Shown: positions 1-12,165 of the stretch, in pieces
Layout of the letters: every line of letters begins with the position of its first letter
How positions within the stretch are numbered: the first letter of the stretch is position 1
DNA from: Diogma glabrata
Lineage: Eukaryota; Arthropoda; Insecta; Diptera; Cylindrotomidae
NCBI GenBank assembly: GCA_963693315.1
Contig: OY856186.1
Span: 303,806,586 to 303,870,585 of the forward strand
Direction: 5' to 3'
Length of the DNA: 64,000 nucleotides
Position numbers and translations under genes: made by a program
The notes under the pieces: model-generated
Told to the model about the DNA's origin: nothing
Database searches by the model: none
Seen by the model: only the letters and a program-made list of their open reading frames with translations

Positions 1-217
1 TTTCTTAAAATAGGTATACACACGGGACAGTTCCGAAAGGACGCTGTGTTCGATAACTGTACCGGAAGTGTGTCAAAAAAATCATTATGTGTGTCAAAAA
101 TAGCAAATTTTCATATTTTTGGCTTAAAAAACGTTCATTTTAAGTGATTACGAGTAGGAACATTAATTTTGGAGAAATCTTGATGGTAGGGATTGGTATG
201 TGAGATCAAAAACTAGA

Positions 218-600
218 TTATTGCATTATAAGTTTGTCAAAAAAATGTTGTCAAGTGTGTCAAAAGATTTTTATTTAGTTTTTTACCCAATTTTTAGGAA
301 AAAAAATAAAATTGTTTGTTTGAAATGAAATTTTATTATTATTATTGAGAATTATGGCATTATAAGTTTGTCAAAAAATGTTGTCAAGTGTGTCAAAAGA
401 AAGGTTTTCATTTATTTTTTACCCAACCTTTTTAGAAAAAAATAAAATTAATAGTTTGTATGACATGATCTTTTATTACTATTATAGAGAATTATGGCAT
501 TATAAGTTTGTCAAAAAATAATGTCAAGTGTGTCAAAAAATGATTTCATTTATTTTTTTAGCCAATTTTTTGGAAAAAAAATGTGGCTGTTTTTATGACG
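218..600. repeat. Three tandem units of ~135 bp (GTTTGTCAAAAA...GTGTGTCAAAA)
   Basis: The segment beginning near GCATTATAAGTTTGTCAAAA and running through AAGTGTGTCAAAAG, a TTTTTTACCCAA stretch and a TTGTATGACATG-like tail is repeated three times, starting near 220, 356 and 496. Copy 2 of the dispersed repeat (about 21725) has a single unit, so the array probably expanded in this copy. Confidence 0.75.
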
Positions 601-629
601 TAAATGTAATTTAAAATGAAATTGGACAT

Positions 630-1020
630 GGAAATTTTTGAATTTGTTATAGTTTTTGAAATATTTTTGGAATTTTGAAAAAGTTTGTATTTTTGATTTT
701 GTAATAATTTTTGCAATATTTTTAGAATTTCGGAAAAAGTTTTAATTTTTGATTTTGTAAGAATTTTTGGAATATATTTAGAATTTTGAAAAATTTTAAA
801 TTTTTGATCTTATTATAATTTTTGGAATTTTGAAAAAATTTTCAATTTTTGATTTTGTAATAATTTTTGCAATATTTTTAGAATTTTGGAAAAAGTTTGA
901 ATTTTTAAGAATTTTTGAAATATTATTGGAATTTAGAAAAAGTTTAGATATTAGATTTTATTCTAATTTTTAGAATATTTTTGGAATTATGAAAAAGTTT
1001 GAATATATTTAATTTAACAA
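630..1020. repeat. Degenerate tandem array, ~60-bp unit (GATTTTGTAATAATTTTTG...)
   Basis: About six imperfect units with the pattern TTTTTGATTTTGTAATAATTTTTGCAATATTTTTAGAATTTTGGAAAAAGTTT. A shorter, more decayed version follows the second copy of the repeat near 21850-22030. Confidence 0.65.
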
Positions 1021-1469
1021 TGTTTTTGGAATTTTGATTATAATTTTTCGGCAACGTATTGATGTTTCGTGTTAGTTTTGTAATAAATTTTTAAACAGAG
1101 ATAAAAAATACTTGTACTTTAACAAAGAGTTATGTTTGATATATATCGCTGCCCAAAACTAAAAACAATGTCCTCATAAAAGTTTTTTTGCCGAAAACTA
1201 TATCAAAATCCTTAACGCAGACCGAAGTCTTGATCTCTCAGAGCTGTGAGATTTCAGCCCCTTCATATTATCCCATTAAATTTCTAAATATTTCTTTGTA
1301 TGAATTTATAGGATGAAAATATTTTTACTATAGTCACCATCCTATAATCACGAATGAATAGTAGATTGGAAACAATCAAAAATGACTGTTTCCTTAGTTA
1401 CTTTAATTGCTCACAAAAATTCCAAATAATACATATTCCCATAATGTTGTCTAACATGGATAAATAATT

Positions 1470-2030
1470 TATTTTTTTTTATAAAATGTGTAGTAGGAAT
1501 TACAATATGTGGCACAACACATACAAATCTTTTAAAACCAAGGTCCCACAACAACATGCGTTGTTTTTTTAATAGAAAGAAGAACTAAACAATAAATCCT
1601 ATCACATATAAAATATGACATATAGGCCAAAATTTCATGATAGGATAGAGAAAATAAAAAATAAAATAAAAGGTAAACAGCAAATTTGTTTTCACAATTT
1701 GCAGGCACAAAACTAAAATGTGGTTGCCAATAATCCAGCTAGTGGCATATTCCTCAATGATTAAAGGCCATACAGAAAGTTATAAGAAGGCTCGATGCTT
1801 GGAGTGAGCAATAACGTGGCATCATTAAGGAATACTCCATACTCCATAGCTATGATTGAGGGTGCTACCGTTGACTGAATAGAATTCCTTGCCAGTAGTA
1901 CATTATATCTCACGTTAGCTCGTTTGTAGATAGCAGGCTGCAGGCTCTGGAGTACGCGAGGTTGTCACACCTATAAATCAAAAATAAAAAAAATTTACAA
2001 ATAAAAAAAATTGATCCCTCCATGCAAGTG
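1470..2030 (-). mobile_element. Short composite retroposon, copy A (SINE-like or internally deleted LINE)
   Basis: On the minus strand this begins in a T-rich leader followed by GGTGTGACAACCTCGCGTACTCCAG and ends in GTTGTTGTGGGACC...ACACATTTTAT plus A-tail. The whole body aligns with the sense copy at 51370-52012. Its last ~90 bp match the end of ORF2 and 3' UTR of the CR1-like LINE in this window (19225-19340 and 61970-62060). It has no ORF of note. The shared 3' tail implies mobilisation by that LINE. Whether the head is a SINE head or the LINE's own 5' UTR cannot be decided here, because both LINE copies are 5'-truncated. Confidence 0.7.
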
Positions 2031-2299
2031 AAAAATAAATAAAAAAAAACATAAACCCTATACGCATTTACCAAAAAAATTTATATCGAATTTGTAATTT
2101 TTAATTTAATTTAATTCTTCATTTCATTTCTTTGCTGTCAATGCTGTGCATTTTAGATCCATGCTTTAGAATTACTTCCTACCTCCCTTATTCTTTCATC
2201 AGTTTGAATAGAAGGATTTTTGGATGCGTGTTTTACAAAGAACTGTTAAGAATAAGGACAATAAAGATCATCAATCGCGTAACTTCTTACAAGCTTATT

Positions 2300-3844
2300 C
2301 GTGCGTCAAAAGTACATGTAGACGAACCAACCAAAGGGGAATTCGTAGCGGTGCTGTCAAAATTAAAACGCAATAAAGCACATAGTATCGGCGATATAAC
2401 ATCCAAAATGATTGTACAATGTACATGGTGGTGAAACTCTATCTTTAAGATTGTTTGAACTTGTTCAAATGATCTGACTCACTGAAACCATGCCACAGGA
2501 CTGGAGCTCAGCTATGCTGATACTAATCCACAAAAAAGGTAATCGTCTACAATGTGCAAACTACAGAAAAATTGCTCTCTTCTGCACAGCATATAAGATC
2601 TGTTCATACATTTTGCTAGCCAAAATCAAACCTTTTGCTCAACAGCTATTTGGAGAATATCAAGCTTCTGGCAAGACCGAGGTACTACCGATGCACTTTT
2701 CTCGATAAGGATGATTTCGGAAAGGTGTCGAGAGTTCAACATTCCTGTGCACCAACTTTTCATTGATTGCAGGCACGCCTACGACTCTCTGGTGTCAATG
2801 GGAATTCCTGGTAAACTGGTATCACTATGCAAAATGACAGTACAGAACTCTCAATGCTGTGTACGAGTAGAGAACGAAATATCAATGTTTTTTAAAGTCG
2901 ACTTCGGGCTAAGACAAGGAGATGCTATCTCTCCTATACTTTTTAATTTAGCCTTGGAATATGTGTGCCGTCAAAAGAAACTACCGACTAATAGCAATAT
3001 CTTGTCAATAAACTCAGTACAGATGATTGCTTACGCTGACGATGTTGTCATCCTCGGCCGAAGTGAAGCTGTTATGAGTGAGACTTTCAGGTCGCTTGAG
3101 AGTGGTGCTAGAAAAATTGGTCTGCAAATTAACTACGATAAAACCAAACATATGAATGTTTCAAGAGGGACTGAGAAGAAATTAATGTGCGGCGATGAAC
3201 GAATTGAGGGAGTTGCATCTTTTAAATATTTGGGATTAATGCTTTACTCAAACAACAGCATACTTACAGATATAGAAACTTAAATCGCTGCAGGCAATCG
3301 AACTTTCTACTCAATTAAACCTCTCCTTGGATCTCCGTATGTATCAACTAACACCAAGCTCAAGTTATACAAGACATTGATTAGACCAGTTGTGATGTAT
3401 AGGTCACAAACATGGACCCTTACACAAAATGACGAATCGCATTTATCTGTATTCGAGCATAAGATCCTACGCTACATTTTTGGTTCACTTAAGACAGACA
3501 ATGGAGAGTACAGAACCCGATATAACTTTGAGATCAGAGACCTTCTTGAGGATCCTGTCATAATAGGTTGTATCTGTTCCAATAGGATTGCTTGGTTTGA
3601 GCATGTTCTACGAGCCGATTCACAGTCTGGAATGATTAAAAAATTGTACGTTAGTACTCAAGGGAGTAGGCGACCGCGAGGTAGACCACGACTGCAATGG
3701 GAGACGAACGTAAAAAACGACCTTAAAAAAATCGGCTGCCATGGTAATTATGTCGCTGTTGCGAACGACCATGGTGAATATTCAAAGTTGATTAGCTTGG
3801 CAACGCTAGGGGCGTTGAAGTATCAACGCCAAGAAAAAAATTAA
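2300..3844 (+). pseudogene. RTE-clade reverse transcriptase, broken and lacking endonuclease
   Basis: Relic of the RT half of an RTE non-LTR retrotransposon, homologous to the element at 43821-46787. Conserved pieces in order: LSKLKRNKA, WSSAMLILIHKKGNRLQCANYR, HQLFIDCRHAYDSL, LRQGDAISPILFNLALEY, IAYADDVVILGRS (the catalytic YADD box), FKYLGLML, TLIRPVVMYRSQTW, SNRIAWFEHVLRA and the C-terminal basic stretch RRPRGRPRLQWE. The reading frame changes between 2434 and 2490 and again near 2708. A single in-frame TAA at 3281-3283 then interrupts an otherwise continuous frame to 3844. No endonuclease part is recognisable upstream, as expected for a 5'-truncated copy. Much more diverged than the 43-47 kb copy, so an older insertion. 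Confidence 0.85.
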
Positions 3845-4084
3845 GTTAAGTGGTAGAATTCATTGCGGAACACGATTTGATTTATAAAAAAATCTTTAGA
3901 AGATATTATTCGCAATTGCATAAATCAAAGACTGAGTTTAGGCGGCATTTTAATTAGCTACTCTAATTAGCACTATTTTCAATGTATATTACTCCGGAAA
4001 AAATCATATATTGCTAATGGCAAAGAGTGGGTCTAGAAAACTCAGCTCAAGCCTCAACAGATGAAAAAAATATTTCAAGCCATT

Positions 4085-4345
4085 CATATTGTTGATATTC
4101 ATTCGTCCCTGTATTGTTGCCAAGTTTGTGACACAGCATCTTTATGTATCCTGACTCTTTGAGAATCTACTCAAAAGCGTACTAAACGAATTGTAGGTGA
4201 TCCAAATTGACATTATATTGATTTTCTACATCACAAGGTATCTGTTGCTGATGTTCCTGTTTTTTATAAATAATGTTGAAAACAGCCGTCAGACGAAATC
4301 AGACGCATTATGCTTCAAATGTCAGTTCCACGTTTTTATCGGTTA
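4085..4345 (+). pseudogene. Relic of the C-terminal region of a CR1-like LINE ORF2
   Basis: DNA-level similarity to 18782-19035 of the sense CR1-like LINE. Shared strings include ATTCGTCCCTGTAT, TGACTCTTTGAGA versus TTGGACTCTGCTC, CTCAAAAGCG, ACGAATTGT-GGTGATC, CTGTTGCTGA and GATGAAATCAG-CGCAT-ATGC. Many indels and stops; no usable frame remains. An old 5'- and 3'-truncated fragment. Confidence 0.75.
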
Positions 4346-4774
4346 GTGCAAACAGCTGAAGATTTCTAAAAGTTTATCAATTTTTTTTCATACTGACTGA
4401 AAGTTTTTACCAAAGTCATAATCAAAATCACTTCACAAATCAACGAACCCTAGGTATCAGTTTTTCTTCATTTGTAATTTCTTTTAATTTTTTTAACATA
4501 TATGAGTTAACGTAATATTCCGTTCTTAATTTTTAACGTATATATTCCATATAAGAACGTAGACTCGCAACAAGTTTCTCTCACCTGTATTAATCTCAAT
4601 TCAATCAATTTCATGGTCGAATTGAAGTTCTAATATAATCGATTAGTTTTGTACAGGTGATCAGTCCATAGAGTGTTTTTCCAATTTATCAACCATATTG
4701 GTTAACTATCGGTCACCAGAAAACAGGTTGATAACATTTGATGGTTGATAACATTTTCTTAAAAACACTTTGAC

Positions 4775-4850
4775 ATTGATGGAAACCCGAGCCCTCCAAG
4801 TTGGCTTTCAACGAGCTAGCCACTAGGCCAGTTAACTAGGAAATTCAATA
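4775..4850 (-). repeat. tRNA-like SINE head (candidate)
   Basis: On the minus strand, TGGCCTAGTGGCTAGC fits the Pol III A box (TRGCNNAGYNGG). About 35 nt later CTCGGGTTTCCATC sits where a degenerate B box would be. The intervening sequence could pass for a decayed tRNA D-loop and anticodon arm. No intact cloverleaf, so not a functional tRNA. Confidence 0.4.
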
Positions 4851-5055
4851 CCGAACCAAAATTTAAATACTGGTGTTGCGGTATTGAAATCAATTAATTA
4901 ATTTTTTCGTATGGAATCGATCTCATTTAAAGAATAAACGTAAAGAGTCCTGATTCATTTTTAACGTAGATATGCTTAAATTGCCAACAATTTCTTCCAG
5001 TGTGTATTTTTATTTTTATCAACTAACAATAAAACTCACTAAAAACGATATAATA

Positions 5056-5872
5056 GAGCAATTTCACGAAGATTCAACAACGTTTTGACTTGACCCCTTT
5101 TAATTTTGATTATTTTTTGTTTATAGATAGTCTTTGATAAATAAAAAATACAAGTTCTCTTAGAATTTTTTTTTCGACCATTTTTAGTTTATAGATAGCC
5201 TTTGATAAATGAAAAATACGGCTTCAAGTAGAATTTTTTTAAATATAGACCAAAATAAACCAAATTAAAAAGGGTCGAGTCAAAATGTCGCAAAATTTTG
5301 CTGAACTTGACTGAAATTGCTTTTTAAAAAGTTCATTTAATAATAAAATATTTGATATTTAACATAAAAAAGAACAAAAAAAACTTCAGAACAAAAAAAA
5401 CTGATTCCCGACAGTCATATGCACAACGAATTTTATCTCTAAAACAAAAAATGACACCAGTCCTTAACTTTCACAAGTTGTTAGATATAAAATAAGCTTC
5501 AATTTAGTTTAAAAAAAAAAAAAGGCTATGCCATCTTTTTTCAATTACACCGTTTTTGTCTTATGTTACATCGTTAAAAATTATTTCAAAAAATTAACAG
5601 TGTACATTTTTAAAAACTTTGTTCTAATACCTATTCAACGACATATCATTTATGAAAATCGATTGAGTAGTTTTTCTACAATCGCTCGTCAAAATGCACT
5701 CACATCACAAAATAACAAAAATTGAGGGGCACCCTGTGAAGACCCCTGGTCGAAAAAAAAAATTCTAAGAGAACTTGTATTTTTTATTTATCAAAGACTA
5801 TCTATAAACAAAAAATAATCAAAATTAAAAGGGGTCAAGTCAAAACGTTGTTGAATCTTCGTGAAATTGCTC
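5056..5872. mobile_element. Nested fold-back element with ~130-bp inverted ends
   Basis: The left arm begins GAGCAATTTCACGAAGATTC and runs to about 5190. Its near-identical reverse complement occupies 5745-5872. The flanks share AATA (5052-5055 and 5873-5876), a possible 4-bp target duplication. A more diverged right-arm copy also lies at about 5230-5322 (GGGTCGAGTCAAAA...CTGAAATTGC), giving a smaller ~270-bp inverted-repeat unit inside the larger one. The ~400-bp middle has no recognised coding capacity. The near identity of the outer arms suggests recent formation or gene conversion. Confidence 0.7.
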
Positions 5873-5879
5873 AATAGAA

Positions 5880-8220
5880 GGAGGCCGATTTTCGATCTAG
5901 AATTGAGATAAGAGTTTGATACGGATCTTTTGAAGCAATTTTAAAATTCAATTCCATTTATTACATTCATGTTCTAGAGGCTTATAATGTGTGTTGATTT
6001 TTTCACCATTTGTTGCATGAACGAATTTATCTTACGGAAAAAGGCTTATAATTCTCATTCATTCCACTTAACAGTCTGTTTTTATATTTCAAATGAGACA
6101 ATTTAAAGTCACGACCCAAAAAAAACAGCTTATTGATCGTAATTTTAATCTTTTATTTCGGACGAGAATCAAGTTTCTATTTTATAAAAAAATAAATGTT
6201 ATCTAGCATTTCAGTTCGAAAAAAGACCGTTACACCCAAAATTTTATGAGCTTTAAGTCAAGTTCCAATTTTGATAATGTTGTACGTTCAAAGAAAGGCG
6301 CAAGATTGAACCTAAACCATTTTAAAATACTTTGAATAGAGGAAATATAACCAGGAAAAAATTTGGAAAATCCTAACTTTACGGAGTTCCAATCAATCAA
6401 TCGAAATCGGTGTTACATATTATACATTCATTCCGGATTGATTTGTAAGGCGAAGAAAACCAGCAACACATATCATGCACTTTATCTAATGAACTGCATT
6501 AAACTTTAGAAATATCTGACTTCAACGTGCAGGCGTAGAGAAAATATCCAAATCCAGACAAATTTATGTCCACTTGTATGTTACCGCAATCAACAATCGG
6601 CTTGTTTTTAACTTCTTGTTGTATTCGTCAATTTTTAGATCAAAGTAATTGGCTTAGTATCAATTTAAATTTGACTTTTATAATGAGAGAGACAATTTTT
6701 CGAACTAGAACAGCATTAACATAACATTGACGTCCACTTCACAATGTTCTGGTTATTCCAACTCATGTTGCACAAATATACCGAATTGAACTAAATGTTA
6801 CGTTTGTCACGGTCCCGATTCAACGAAAATGGATTTGTTTTTGTAGTTTCAACTTCAATCAATTTCTCTTCATAGAGCTCCTGCTAATTCAATTCATTGC
6901 CAACACATTGCGACAGCAGTTACAAGTGCTTAGATATAAAGACCATTCCAGACCTATCCAGGATTGGATTTTAGTAGGAGAAGATATTGTAATCAAATAA
7001 ATAAAAAAATCGTATTTTGCTCGACATGTTGGACGACAAATTTAACAAACATCACCGATTTCTGCTTTGGTTTTTTCCTGGTGTGTGGTGTCACATAACT
7101 AAAAAATCAAGAGCATTTTGCAATCAAAAACTGTTTTCTAGAAAACTAAAACCATTTCTCTAGCCCCATTGTGTTATTAGAATGATAACTTTTTGGATCA
7201 ATGGATTAACTAAAACTGTATGCATGCTTGTACATACTGTGCATACGATCACAAATTGATATTTGGAAGTTGAATTCGTTGAGTGGAGAAAGGGTAAATA
7301 ATAATAAGGAATTATTTGGAAATACTACAAGAACCCAATTATACCGGTATTGATTATTCGGTGTCAATATTCATATAAGGTTAACCCTAAAGAGGTATTC
7401 TGAATCGAATCATTCCTGCTTCAGATTATCTTAATAAGGCTTGCCATTTCTGAACTGATCAGGCTCTGATAATGTATGCATTTATTTCGGTTCCAGATGT
7501 AAAAATCCATTAACCATCTTGTGATCTCTGAAATTAATCAACCACTACTTCTTCATCCAACCCTGACTAGTTTGAGACTGACACCGCTTAACATCTTGCG
7601 TCGTACATATTCGAACTAAATACCATTTTTTACATAAATAATCGTTAAATTGTTCACAAACTGTTCACAAAATAATATATTTCGTGCAATATTTATTTAT
7701 AGTAAATAAAACTGCTACTTATATCAAGGACACATCCAATTGCTATCCGGGTTTGAATTTATAATCACAGATGGCACATAAATTGCAAAAAGGAAATATT
7801 GTATATACAATAAAAGCTTTACAAACCCGAATATGCATAAGATATTACTTATATATAATTTTTCACAAAATAAATTGTAATCAAATAAAATTTATTCAAC
7901 AATTTTTCTCTATAAAAATTTCCTTAAAGATTTCCTTTCCTTTTACAAATCAATAAAATAAATGTTGGTGTGTCTTTTGTATTCATATTTCATCGTTCTA
8001 AAATACGGTAGTTGGTAGTCATGGTAGCAAAGAGTTTGTTTCCAGTTTTCGATCAAAAATTTTCTCTTTGGATTTGTTTTGTTCTATTTGTTTTTATTGT
8101 ATTTGTGTATTAGAGATTTTGATTTTTATGAAAAGAAACAACAAAATAAAAGTTTTCGTAAACAAAAAAAAAAGTTTAACAACAAGATTTGTATTTTTGT
8201 TGATATCATTTTTGAATTTG
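5880..8220. other. AT-rich stretch without recognised genes
   Basis: Unique-looking AT-rich DNA. The short ORFs here (for example at 7771) are hydrophobic, low complexity and resemble no family I know. Confidence 0.5.
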
Positions 8221-8343
8221 AAAAAAAATAGTTATTTATTATACAAGGGAAAAAAGTAGTAGATTTTAGCTCGAGGTTGTGTTTAACAAAAAACCGAGAG
8301 CTAAAATCTACAATTTTTCCCGTGTATAATACACTATTTTTTT
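8221..8343. repeat. ~120-bp imperfect palindrome
   Basis: The arm AAAAAATAGTTATTTATTATACAAGGGAAAAAAGTAGTAGATTTTAGCTCG is mirrored by CGAGAGCTAAAATCTACAATTTTTCCCGTGTATAATACACTATTTTTTT, around a short AT loop. Looks like a small MITE or hairpin. No target duplication identified. Confidence 0.65.
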
Positions 8344-8612
8344 CTGTGACTGGATAAATATTAATATAATTATTGAAAAAATAATATTAAACAAATATTA
8401 CAATATGTATATTCACCACAACATACGAATTTTTCTTGAATAAAAACTTAAAAATAAATTTCATTTTTATTTGTCAAAACCAGTTATTAACATCAAGAAG
8501 AAAACGGTATAACTTTTCATTAACATTAAAATAGTCATAAATGTTCATAAATATTCATAATATTCATCATTTATGTGTATATATGTATTTATATATATAT
8601 ATTTTTATCTAT

Positions 8613-8720
8613 CCGGGAAAAAAGTACATACTTTTTTCCCGGGGAAAAAAGTATTTTATGAAAAGTAGCATTTTTGCACCTGTCAGCAGAAGTAAAATGT
8701 TAAACTTTTTTCCCGTCACA
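8613..8720. repeat. Cluster of CCGGGAAAAAAGTA palindromic motifs
   Basis: Positions 8613-8626 (CCGGGAAAAAAGTA) and 8629-8642 are exact reverse complements separated by 2 nt. A third copy of the motif follows directly (GGGGAAAAAAGTA), and an inverted one lies near 8703 (ACTTTTTTCCCG). The same GGGAAAAAAGTA core occurs in the 8221-8343 palindrome, so the two structures are probably related. Confidence 0.6.
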
Positions 8721-8739
8721 GAAAAAAACACATTTATGA

Positions 8740-10085
8740 GCTTGGAAATTGAGCTAAACGAAAGTTGTGATATTTTCAATATATGTAATTGGGAATGAGA
8801 GGAAAATGTTTGGTTAATTGGTTCAAGGGGTTTGGAGTTTGCATTTGGATGGTTTTATATAAAACCCGAATTTTAATAAATAATCGAAAGATCTTTTTAT
8901 ATATCTGAATTCGACTTTTATGGTTAAAATTGATGTATGTGTATGACACACTGTGTTTACAATTTCCATTACAACTATATGATAAACAGAAGAAATGGAA
9001 ATTCTAAAAATAGTATGAGACAAATTCGTTATCTTGTTACTTCTTAGATTCAAGTCGACATCTGAATTGAGATCGATGGAATGTTTTGTGTGGAATTTCT
9101 ATTATGTATTGTGGTTTTGATAATATATTTTAAGTTTCAAATGTATTAACTTTTGTTCGTTTATGCTTTCTGAAATTAGTTTTTGGGAAATAGCTTTGAG
9201 GTGTAATATAAGAATTAACATTTATTATATAAAATATATGTGTGATAATGTCTAATAAAAAATGTTTCGTTTGATTATGTGTTGGAGTTTTGGTTAATTC
9301 AAATGTTGAGTTATTCAAAAAATTGAAATATCTTTATAAGAAAAAATAAGAGTTGAATAAATACGGTTTTGATTATTTAGGCGGAGCGGTTTCTGGAATC
9401 AAATATTTTTATTTGATCCACAACAGTTATAAAGATATTTGTTAAAAAGTGCTACCATTTTTTTCTTATAGCAATGCTTGCGTTTTATTTTGTTTGAATT
9501 AAAGCGACTAGATGTTTTTGTTTGAATTCAATTCTGCTTTACAATTTACTTGCATTGAATGTGTTCTGTGCAATGCAATTCCTGTCCAATTAAAATAAAT
9601 AAAATAATACAGGTTATTAACAGGAGCTAAAAATAAAAGAGTGAGTATCCGAAAATTCAATAAAGAGCTAGAAATTAGAATATTCGGTTCGGAGTCCTGA
9701 CAAAATCAGACCGTGAAAAGAACCTCACAATGACTTAATAATGACTTAATGACTTAATATACAGGTTCTGTTTGAGATTTATTCAAGTAATTTAATCATA
9801 ATAATGTTCAGTGAGAGAGAAGTTATAGACTCGTCCTGTTTAGATATTTCCATTGCATCGGTTCCTTTGAAACAAATCTGCTGCTCAAACCATCTTTTGA
9901 GAAAACCACCAATTAGACGGTCTCGGTTCAAAATGTAACAAGAAACTTATTCGAATTTTTTTCAGCTGGTATAAAACTATTTTGCTGAAGTCTGCATCTT
10001 TTCAAAAAGAAACAAATCCACTGACAGTGGAATGTTACATTACCCCTACGTGTAGAACGTAACAAGTTGTAAACAAACAAAAATA
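8740..10085. other. AT-rich stretch without recognised genes
   Basis: Nothing beyond short chance ORFs on the minus strand. Confidence 0.5.
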
Positions 10086-10625
10086 AAAAAAGTGAAGTGC
10101 GTAATCTTTACACGCTGTTGAAGTAAAACTTCTTTGGCCACTGCAGCAGGCATTACTAAAAATATCAAATATAAAATAAAATAAATATATTATATTGAAA
10201 TTTAGAGTTTCTTTCTAATATTCTTGATAATATAATTTACAACAATGTGTAATAAAAAGCCATATTTACATGTTTTACAATGTATTACAACGTATTACAA
10301 ATTAAATTTCACGATAAATACATGTTCACTTAATTCAACAACAAGATTTGGTACAACAATTGACGCATTTTTTCAATAAATTTAGCAAATTTGTCATAAA
10401 CCTCTAATTTCATATTTCAATTATGGTAATAATTGAATTGACTTTGTAATTCATTATGTAGCTATTGCTTTTTATTACACATGTTGTATATTATATTATC
10501 AAGAAATGCAACTCTAAATTGCAATATGACATATTTATTTTATATTTCATCTTTTTATTACTACCTGCCACAGTCGCCAAAGAAATTTATTTCAACCGCA
10601 TACAAAGATTACACGCACTCATTTT
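10085..10625. mobile_element. Fold-back element with ~165-bp imperfect inverted arms
   Basis: The left arm at about 10091-10260 (GTGCGTAATCTTTACACGC ... TTCTTTGGCCACTGCAGCAGG ... CTTGATAATATAATTTACAACA) matches the reverse complement of about 10462-10620 (TTGTATATTATATTATCAAG ... CCTGCCACAGTCGCCAAAGAA ... GATTACACGCAC). The loop is ~200 bp and AT-rich. The 9-bp minisatellite starts only ~65 bp beyond the right arm. No target duplication was recognised and no transposase is present. Confidence 0.7.
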
Positions 10626-10685
10626 TCTATTTAACAAAACAAATTTAATCAACACAAATATTTTTTCCCGCCCGGGAAAGCCCGG

Positions 10686-11245
10686 GATGCAAACTCTAAA
10701 CACCATGACCACCATGACCACCGTGACACCACCATGACCATCATGACCACCGTGAACACCATGACCACCATGACCACCATTACCACCATGACTACCATGA
10801 CTATCATGACCACCGTGAACACCATGACCACCATGACCACCGTGACCACCATGACCACCGTGACCAACATAACCACCATGACCACTATGACTACCATGAC
10901 CACCATGGCCATCATGACCTCCATGACCACCGTGACCACCATAACCACCATGACCACTATGAACACCATGACCACTGTGAACACCATGACCACCATGACC
11001 ACCATGACCACCATTACCACCATGACCACCATAACCAACATGACCATCATGACCACCGTGAACACCATGACCACCATGACCACCACAACCACCATGACCA
11101 CTATGACCACCATTACCACCATGACCACCATGACTACCATGACCACCATGACCACAATGAACACTATGACCACCATGACCACTATTACCATCGTGAACAC
11201 CGTGACCACCATGACCGCCATGGCCACCATGACCACACAATGACC
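10686..11245. repeat. 9-bp minisatellite (CATGACCAC)n, ~60 units
   Basis: Tandem array of the 9-mer ATGACCACC with frequent single-base variants (ATGACTACC, GTGACCACC, ATAACCACC, GTGAACACC). Because the unit is a multiple of three, long frames stay open on both strands: a His/Gly-rich frame on the minus strand (11240-10587), a Met/Val-rich frame on the minus strand (11281-10649) and a Thr/Met-rich frame on the plus strand (10734-11243). None shows a signal peptide or a coding context, so I read it as a minisatellite rather than a gene. GC-rich relative to the surroundings; preceded by an odd CCCGCCCGGGAAAGCCCGGG stretch at about 10667-10686. Confidence 0.85.
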
Positions 11246-11939
11246 ACCATCTACAATCGACACATCCAACTCATATAACATTTAGTACGAGACTGCATAA
11301 GTGAATAAAAAATATAATAACAAATGAACAAATGAATGACTTGACCATACAAACCAAAAAGATCTACCAAACATGCTTCCATTCCGGAACCAGTTATTCG
11401 ATTTTGCTCAAATTTCAAAACGGTGCTTTTTGTCATCTTATATTTCATTATATATGCCATTTATCAAGATTTGCGACAACTTATTTCTCTGCTTTTAAAA
11501 ATACCAAAATGCTGCCATTTTTATTAATTTACGAGTCTAAGCATCCATTGTAAACAAAAACGGAGCAGACATATAATATTTTGAAAACTAATATTAAATT
11601 AAATTAAAATGCTCAAAAATTCGGATTGAAAATCATTAAATTTAATTCAAAATTATTTTTTTTAAATTGCATTTCTATTAAATTTTTAAGTATCGAAAAG
11701 TATGAACTATTTCTATAATGGACCAAAAACCAGTGAATATTTAAAATGTGTCATAATCGAATTGTATCGTATATTTGCCGAATATTATATTCGTTTTTGT
11801 AACTTCCGTTGCAAAATTCTCATAACGCGCCTAAAGAAGTTTTACTTCAAAAATAAAAAGTTTTCGTATTCTTGCAATTTTCTGTTAAAAAATGCCATGA
11901 TCTCCCAAATTTCAAACTTTCCAAATATTTTGTAATTTA

Positions 11940-12165
11940 CATTTCTAATCTTCTATTTTTCTAATGTTCTAATTTTCTAACTTCCTAATTTTCTAGTTTA
12001 GTCATTTTGTAAGGTTGTAATCGTATAATTTTGTAATTTTGTAATTTTGTAATTTTGTAATTTTGTAATTTTGTAATTTTGTAATTTTGTAATTTTGTGA
12101 TTTTGTAATTTTGTAATTTTATAGTTTTGTAATTTTGTAATTTTTAAAATTTTCTACCTTTCTAG
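11940..12165. repeat. Tandem array of the 8-mer TTTTGTAA
   Basis: About a dozen near-perfect copies of TTTTGTAA at 12015-12145, flanked by decayed TTTTCTAA versions. Simple repeat. Confidence 0.85.

Larger units (their letters stand above)
1..1080. repeat. Dispersed AT-rich repeat, copy 1 (window edge)
   Basis: Non-coding repeat that recurs at about 21535-22080 in the same orientation. Shared landmarks include the string ACTGTACCGGAAGTGTGT, then TTTTAAGTG-TTACGAGTAGGAACATT, GGAGAAATCTT, and CATTATAAGTTTGTCAAAAAA-TTGTCAAGTGTGTCAAA. Copy 1 is longer because two internal stretches are tandemly expanded. It may begin before the window. No terminal inverted repeats or coding frame were seen, so the element class is unknown. 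Confidence 0.75.

Noticed and set aside
10587..11281. Gly/His-rich 217-aa and Val/Met-rich 210-aa ORFs as real genes (for example antimicrobial or cuticle proteins)
   Set aside because: Nine-base tandem units keep every frame open; no signal peptide, no splice or promoter context, and both strands are equally open.
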